From Atherix ibis (taxonomy: Eukaryota > Arthropoda > Insecta > Diptera > Athericidae): DNA of 64,000 nt. The position numbers and the translations under genes were made by a program. The notes under the pieces are model-generated. The model saw nothing but the letters and a program-made list of their open reading frames with translations, was not told where the DNA came from and made no database searches. The stretch is taken from positions 64,084,951 to 64,148,950 of the forward strand of contig OY282608.1 in the NCBI GenBank assembly GCA_958298945.1, in the 5' to 3' direction. Below, piece after piece: positions 58,613 to 64,000 of this stretch. Each line of letters opens with the position of its first letter. The stretch's first letter is position 1.

Positions 58613-60948
58613 TTGTTGGTTTGTTCGTTTGTTGGTTTGTTGGTTAATTGGTTTGTTGGTTTGTTGGTTTGTTGGTTTGTTGGTTTGTTGGTTTATTTGT
58701 TTGTTGGTTTGTTGGTTTGTTGGTTTGTTGGTTTGTTGGTTTATTTGTTTGTTGGTTTGTTGGTTTGTAGGTTTGTTGGTTTGTTGGTTTGTTGGTTTGT
58801 TGGTTTGTTGGTTTGTTGGTTTGTTGGTTTGTTGGCTTGTTCGTTTGTTGGTTTGTTGGTTAATTGGTTTGTTAGTTTGTTGGCTTGTTGGCTTGTTGGT
58901 TTGTTGATTTCTTGGTTTGTTGGTTTGTTGGTTTGTTGGTTTGTTGGTTTATTCGTTTGACGGTTTGTTGGATTGTTGGTTTGTTGGTTTTTTGGTTTGT
59001 TGGTTTGTTGGTTTGTTGGTTTCTTGGTTTGTTGGTTTGTTGATTTGTTGATTTGTTGGTTTGTTGGCATGTTGGTTTGTTGGTTTGTTGGTTTGTTGGT
59101 TTGTCGGCTTGTTGGTTTGTTGGTTTGTTGGCTTGTTGGCTTGTTGGTTTGTTGGTTTGTTGGTTTGTTGCTTTGTTGGCTTGTTGGTTTGTTGGTTTGT
59201 TGGCTTGTTGGTTTGTAGGTTTGTTGGTTTGTTGGTTTGTTGGCTAGTTGGCTTGTTGTTTTGTTGGTTTGTTGGCTTGTTGGTTTGTTGGTTTGTTGGC
59301 TTGTTGGCTTGTTGCTTTGTTGGTTTTTTGGTTTGTTGGTTTGTTAATTTGTTAGTTTGTTGGTTTGTTGGTTTATTTTTTTGTTGGTTTGTTGGCTTGT
59401 TGGTTTGTTGGTTTGTTGGTTTGTTGGCTTGTTGGTTTGTTGGTTTGTTGGTTTCTTGGCTTGTTGGTTTATTGGTTTGTTGGCTTGTTGGTTACTTAGT
59501 TTGTTGGTTTGTTGGCATGTTGGTTTGTTTGTTTGTTGGCTTGTTGGTTTGTTGGTTTTGTGGCTTGTTGGCTTGTTGGTTTGTTGGTTTGTTGGATTGT
59601 TGGTTTGTTGGTTTGTTGGCTTGTTGGTTTGTTGGTTTGTTGGTTTGTTGGCTTGTTGGCTTGTTGGCTAGTTGGTTTGTTGGTTTGTTGGTTTTTTGTT
59701 TTGTTGGTTTGTTGGTTTGTTGGTTTGTTGGTTTATTTGTTTGTTGGTTTGTTGGTTGGTTTGTTGGTTTGTTGGCTTGTTGGCTTGTTGGTTTGTTGGT
59801 TTGTTGGTTTTTTGTTTTGTTGGTTTGTTGGTTTGTTGGTTTGTTGGTTTGTTGGTTTGTTGGTTTGTTGGTTTGTTGGTTTATTTGTTTGTTGGTTTGT
59901 TGGTTGGTTTGTTGGTTTGTTGGCTTGTTGGCTTGTTGGTTTGTTGGTTTGTTGGTTTTTTGTTTTGTTGGTTTGTTGGTTTGTTGGTTTGTTGGTTTGT
60001 TGGTTTGTTGGTTTGTTGGTTTGCTGGTTTGTTGGTTTGTTGGCTTGTTGGCTTGTTGGTTTGTTGGTTTGTTGGCTTGTTGGTTTGTTAGTTTCTTGGC
60101 TTTTTGGTTACTTGGTTTGTTGGTTTGTTGGTTTGTTGGCTTGTTGGTTTGTTGGCTTGTTGGTTTGTGTGTTTGTTGGTTTGTTGGTTCGTTGGTTTGT
60201 TGGCTTGTTGGTTTGTTGGTTTGTTGGCTTGTTGGCTTGTTGGTTTGTTGGTTTGTTGGCTTGTTGGTTTGTTGGTTTGTTGGTTTGTTGGCTTGTTGGC
60301 TTGTTGGCTAGTTGGTTTGTTGTTTTGTTGGCTTGTTGGCTTGTTGGTTTTTTGGTTTGTTGATTTGTTGGTTTGTTGGTTTGTTGGTTTGTTGGTTTGT
60401 TGGTTTGTTGGTTTATTTGTTTGTTGGTTTGTTGGTTGGTTGGTTTGTTGGTTTGTTGGTTTGTTGGCTTGTTGGTTTGTTGGTTTGTTGGTTTTTTGTT
60501 TTGTTGGTTTGTTGGTTTGTTGGTTTGTTGGTTTGTTGGTTTGTTGGTTTGTTGGTTTGCTGGTTTGTTGGTTTGTTGGCTTGTTGGCTTGTTGGTTTGT
60601 TGGTTTGTTGGCTTGTTGGTTTGTTAGTTTCTTGGCTTTTTTCTTACTTGGTTTGTTGGTTTGTTGGTTTGTTGGCTTGTTGGTTTGTTGGCTTGTTGGT
60701 TTGTTGGTTTGTTGGTTTGTTGGTTCGTTGGTTTGTTGGCTTGTTGGTTTGTTGGTTTGTTGGCTTGTTGGCTTGTTGGTTTGTTGGTGTGTTGGCTTGT
60801 TGGTTTGTTGGTTTATTGGCTTGTTGGCTTGTTGGCTTGTTGCTTTGTTGGTTTGTTGGTTTGTTGGTTTGTTGGCTTGTTGGTTTGTTGGTTTCTTGGT
60901 TTTTTGGTTTGTTGGTTTGTTGGTTTGTAGGTTTGTAGGTTTGTTGGT
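58613..60948 (+). repeat. C-subtype HOR unit 1 (2,336 bp)
   Basis: From TTCG at 58624-58627 to TTCG at 60960-60963 is 2336 bp (292 units). It contains GACGG near 58960, GTTAATTTG near 59345, half-unit slips at 59751-59754 and 59899-59902, GTGTGTTTG near 60170, and a pair of ~550-bp stretches beginning near 60104 and 60656. The stretch 59.03-60.93 kb matches 61.89-63.72 kb. Confidence 0.85.
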
Positions 60949-61460
60949 TTGTTGGTTTGTTCGTTTGTTGGTTTGTTGGTTAATTGGTTTGTTGGTTTGT
61001 TGGTTTGTTGGTTTGTTGGTTTGTTGGTTTATTTGTTTGTTGGTTTGTTGGTTTGTTGGTTTGTTGGTTTGTTGGTTTATTTGTTTGTTGGTTTGTTGGT
61101 TTGTAGGTTTGTTGGTTTGTTGGTTTGTTGGTTTGTTGGTTTGTTGGTTTGTTGGTTTGTTGGTTTGTTGGTTTGTTCGTTTGTTGGTTTGTTGGTTAAT
61201 TGGTTTGTTAGTTTGTTGGCTTGTTGGCTTGTTGGTTTGTTGATTTCTTGGTTTTTTGGTTTGTTGGTTTGTTGGTTTGTTGGTTTGTTGGTTTATTCGT
61301 TTGACGGTTTGTTGGTTTGTTGGTTTTTTGGTTTGTTGGTTTGTTGGTTTGTTGGTTTCTTGGTTTGTTGGTTTGTTGATTTGTTGATTTGTTGGTTTGT
61401 TGGCATGTTGGTTTGTTGGTTTGTTGGTTTGTTGGTTTGTCGGCTTGTTGGTTTGTTGGT
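60949..61460 (+). repeat. C-subtype HOR unit 2, truncated to 512 bp
   Basis: Begins like the other C units (TTCG at 60960-60963, GTTAATTGG, two ATTTGTTTG, TTCG, GACGG near 61304) but restarts at 61461 after 64 octamers. It holds only the first fifth of a unit. Its TTCG-to-GACGG distance is 8 bp longer than in unit 1. Confidence 0.85.
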
Positions 61461-63740
61461 TTGTTGGCTTGTTCGTTTGTTGGTTTGTTGGTTAATTGGT
61501 TTGTTGGTTTGTTGGTTTGTTGGTTTGTTGGTTTGTTGGTTTATTTGTTTGTTGGTTTGTTGGTTTGGTGGTTTGTTGGTTTGTTGGTTTATTTGTTTGT
61601 TGGTTTGTTGGTTTGTAGGTTTGTTGGTTTGTTGGTTTGTTGGTTTGTTGGTTTGTTGGTTTGTTGGTTTGTTGGTTTGTTGGCTTGTTCGTTTGTTGGT
61701 TTGTTGGTTAATTGGTTTGTTAGTTTGTTGGCTTGTTGGCTTGTTGGTTTGTTGATTTCTTGGTTTTTTGGTTTGTTGGTTTGTTGGTTTGTTGGTTTGT
61801 TGGTTTATTCGTTTGACGGTTTGTTGGATTGTTGGTTTGTTGGTTTTTTGGTTTGTTGGTTTGTTGGTTTGTTGGTTTCTTGGTTTGTTGGTTTGTTGAT
61901 TTGTTGATTTGTTGGTTTGTTGGCATGTTGGTTTGTTGGTTTGTTGGTTTGTTGGTTTGTCGGCTTGTTGGTTTGTTGGTTTGTTGGCTTGTTGGCTTGT
62001 TGGTTTGTTGGTTTGTTGGTTTGTTGCTTTGTTGGCTTGTTGGTTTGTTGGTTTGTTGGCTTGTTGGTTTGTAGGTTTGTTGGTTTGTTGGTTTGTTGGC
62101 TAGTTGGCTTGTTGTTTTGTTGGTTTGTTGGCTTGTTGGTTTGTTGGTTTGTTGGCTTGTTGGCTTGTTGCTTTGTTGGTTTTTTGGTTTGTTGGTGTGT
62201 TAATTTGTTAGTTTGTTGGTTTGTTGGTTTATTTTTTTGTTGGTTTGTTGGCTTGTTGGTTTGTTGGTTTGTTGGTTTGTTGGCTTGTTGGTTTGTTGGT
62301 TTGTTGGTTTCTTGGCTTGTTGGTTTATTGGTTTGTTGGCTTGTTGGTTACTTAGTTTGTTGGTTTGTTGGCATGTTGGTTTGTTTGTTTGTTGGCTTGT
62401 TGGTTTGTTGGTTTGGTGGCTTGTTGGCTTGTTGGTTTGTTGGTTTGTTGGCTTGTTGGTTTGTTGGTTTGTTGGCTTGTTGGTTTGTTGGTTTGTTGGT
62501 TTGTTGGCTTGTTGGCTTGTTGGCTAGTTGGATTGTTGGTTTGTTGGTTTTTTGTTTTGTTGGTTTGTTGGTTTGTTGGTTTGTGGGTTTATTTGTTTGT
62601 TGGTTTGTTGGTTGGTTTGTTGGTTTGTTGGCTTGTTGGCTTATTGGTTTGTTGGTTTGTTGGTTTTTTGTTTTGTTGGTTTGTTGGTTTGTTGGTTTGT
62701 TGGTTTGTTGGTTTGTTGGTTTGTTGGTTTGTTGGTTTATTTGTTTGTTGGTTTGTTGGTTGGTTTGTTGGTTTGTTGGCTTGTTGGCTTGTTGGTTTGT
62801 TGGTTTGTTGGTTTTTTGTTTTGTTGGTTTGTTGGTTTGTTGGTTTGTTGGTTTGTTGCTTTGTTGGTTTGTTGGTTTGCTGGTTTGTTGGTTTGTTGGC
62901 TTGTTGGCTTGTTGGTTTGTTGGTTTGTTGGCTTGTTGGTTTGTTAGTTTCTTGGCTTTTTGGTTACTTGGTTTGTTGGTTTGTTGGTTTGTTGGCTTGT
63001 TGGTTTGTTGGCTTGTTGGTTTGTGTGTTTGTTGGTTGGTTGGTTCGTTGGTTTGTTGGCTTGTTGGTTTGTTGGTTTGTTGGCTTGTTGGCTTGTTGGT
63101 TTGTTGGTTTGTTGGCTTGTTGGTTTGTTGGTTTGTTGGTTTGTTGGCTTGTTGGCTTGTTGGCTAGTTGGTTTGTTGTTTTGTTGGCTTGTTGGCTTGT
63201 TGGTTTTTTGGTTTGTTGATTTGTTGGTTTGTTGGTTTGTTGGTTTGTTGGTTTGTTGGTTTGTTGGTTTATTTGTTTGTTGGTTTGTTGGTTGGTTGGT
63301 TTGTTGGTTTGTTGGTTTGTTGGCTTGTTGGTTTGTTGGTTTGTTGGTTTTTTGTGTTGTTGGTTTGTTGGTTTGTTGGTTTGTTGGTTTGTTGGTTTGT
63401 TGGTTTGCTGGTTTGCTGGTTTGTTGGTTTGTTGGCTTGTTGGCTTGTTGGTTTGTTGGTTTGTTGGCTTGTTGGTTTGTTAGTCTCTTGGCTTTTTTGT
63501 TACTTGGTTTGTTGGTTTGTTGGTTTGTTGGCTTGTTGGTTTGTTGGTTTGTTGGCTTGTTGGCTTGTTGGTTTGTTGGTGTGTTGGCTTGTTGGTTTGT
63601 TGGTTTATTGGCTTGTTGGCTTGTTGGCTTGTTGCTTTCTTGGTTTGTTGGTTTGTTGGTTTGTTGGCTTGTTGGTTTGTTGGTTTCTTGGTTTTTTGGT
63701 TTGTTGGTTTGTTGGTTTGTAGGTTTGTAGGTTTGTTGGT
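61461..63740 (+). repeat. C-subtype HOR unit 3 (2,280 bp)
   Basis: Matches unit 1 at an offset of 2848 to 2856 bp with a few substitutions (for example GGTGTGTTAATTTG near 62192, GGTTTGGTGG near 61564, TTTTTTGTGTTG near 63351). It keeps both half-unit slips at 62607-62610 and 62755-62758. It is shorter than unit 1 because the ~550-bp second stretch has lost several octamers. Confidence 0.85.
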
Positions 63741-64000
63741 TTGTTGGTTTGTTCGTTTGTTGGTTTGTTGGTTAATTGGTTTGTTGGTTTGTTGGTTTGT
63801 TGGTTTGTTGGTTTGTTGGTTTATTTGTTTGTTGGTTTGTTGGTTTGTTGGTTTGTTGGTTTGTTGGTTTATTTGTTTGTTGGTTTGTTGGTTTGTAGGT
63901 TTGTTGGTTTGTTGGTTTGTTGGTTTGTTGGTTTGTTGGTTTGTTGGTTTGTTGGTTTGTTGGTTTGTTCGTTTGTTGGTTTGTTGGTTAATTGGTTTGT
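63741..64000 (+). repeat. Start of C-subtype HOR unit 4, cut by window end
   Basis: TTCG at 63752-63755, GTTAATTGG, two ATTTGTTTG and GTAGG in the same order as units 1-3. The array therefore continues past 64000. Confidence 0.85.

Larger units (their letters stand above)
1..64000 (+). repeat. Satellite array of the octamer GTTGGTTT (AAACCAAC on - strand)
   Basis: From first to last base the sequence parses into consecutive 8-bp units G1 T2 T3 G4 G5 T6 T7 T8 or one- to two-base variants. The commonest variant is GTTGGCTT (T6 to C). Others are GTTAGTTT, GTTGATTT, GTTGGATT, GTTGCTTT, GTTCGTTT, GTAGGTTT, GCTGGTTT, TTTGGTTT, GTTGGCAT, and the junction pairs GGTTACTT and GGTTAATT. The unit itself looks like a diverged dimer of a tetramer, GTTG+GTTT. 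No flanking unique DNA and no inverted segment is seen. The array has no coding capacity that I accept. Short-unit satellites of this size are known from eukaryotic heterochromatin; that location is inferred, not seen. Neither array end is in the window. Confidence 0.98.

Noticed and set aside
1..64000. CRISPR-like repeat/spacer array
   Set aside because: Period is 8 bp with no unique spacers and no cas genes.
1..64000. Telomeric repeat (G/T-rich strand, 8-bp unit)
   Set aside because: The unit has only GG runs and matches no telomere motif I know. The dense point variants and kilobase HORs are typical of interior satellites. A subtelomeric location is still possible.

Overview
The whole 64 kb window is one satellite DNA array. 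It is built head to tail from an 8-bp unit, GTTGGTTT on the + strand (AAACCAAC on the - strand), and runs off both ends, so the true array is longer. I see no gene, RNA gene, transposon, CRISPR array or unique sequence. The unit keeps one orientation throughout. The + strand is almost entirely G and T, and C and A occur only as point variants of the octamer. The commonest variant is T to C at position 6 (GTTGGCTT).

The many long open frames are a by-product of the unit. Because 8 is not a multiple of 3, all three + frames read the same eight codons (V-G-L-L-V-C-W-F cycling) and all three - frames read K-P-T-N-Q-Q-T-N cycling. Neither cycle has a stop, so frames end only where a variant octamer makes TAG, TGA or TAA. 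I annotate none of them as genes.

The information lies in the pattern of variant octamers, which forms higher-order repeats (HORs). Family A is marked by GCTTTTTGGTTACTTGG, CGTTTGATGG and a doubled GATTTGTT followed by GTGTGTTGGCATG. It occupies about 0-1.4, 5.2-7.8, 10.8-12.4, 15.1-40.0 and 42.5-46.9 kb. Family B is marked by a doubled GTAGGTTT, then TTCGTTTG and GTTAATTGG. It occupies about 1.4-5.2, 7.8-10.7, 12.4-15.1, 40.0-42.5 and 47-64 kb, with a distinct subtype from 55 kb onward. Transitions are mosaic.

On top of this are large direct duplications. They include an apparently perfect 1,685-bp copy at an offset of 1,800 bp, a 4.34-kb tandem pair (8.1-16.8 kb), a ~6.6-kb block copied ~11 kb away (17.3-24.0 and 28.4-35.0 kb), a 2.44-kb tandem pair, a 1.22-kb pair with a 208-bp loss, spaced pairs of about 1.7 and 2.2 kb, and a 2.3-2.9-kb series at the right end. 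Nearly all length differences between copies are multiples of 8 bp. The exceptions are rare 1-, 4- or 5-bp register slips, several of which are inherited by the copies.

The array suggests a eukaryotic chromosome, probably constitutive heterochromatin (pericentromeric, subtelomeric, or a sex or B chromosome) read by long-read assembly. Species cannot be named from this sequence. All repeat alignments here were made by eye, so boundaries are approximate to one or a few octamers unless stated.
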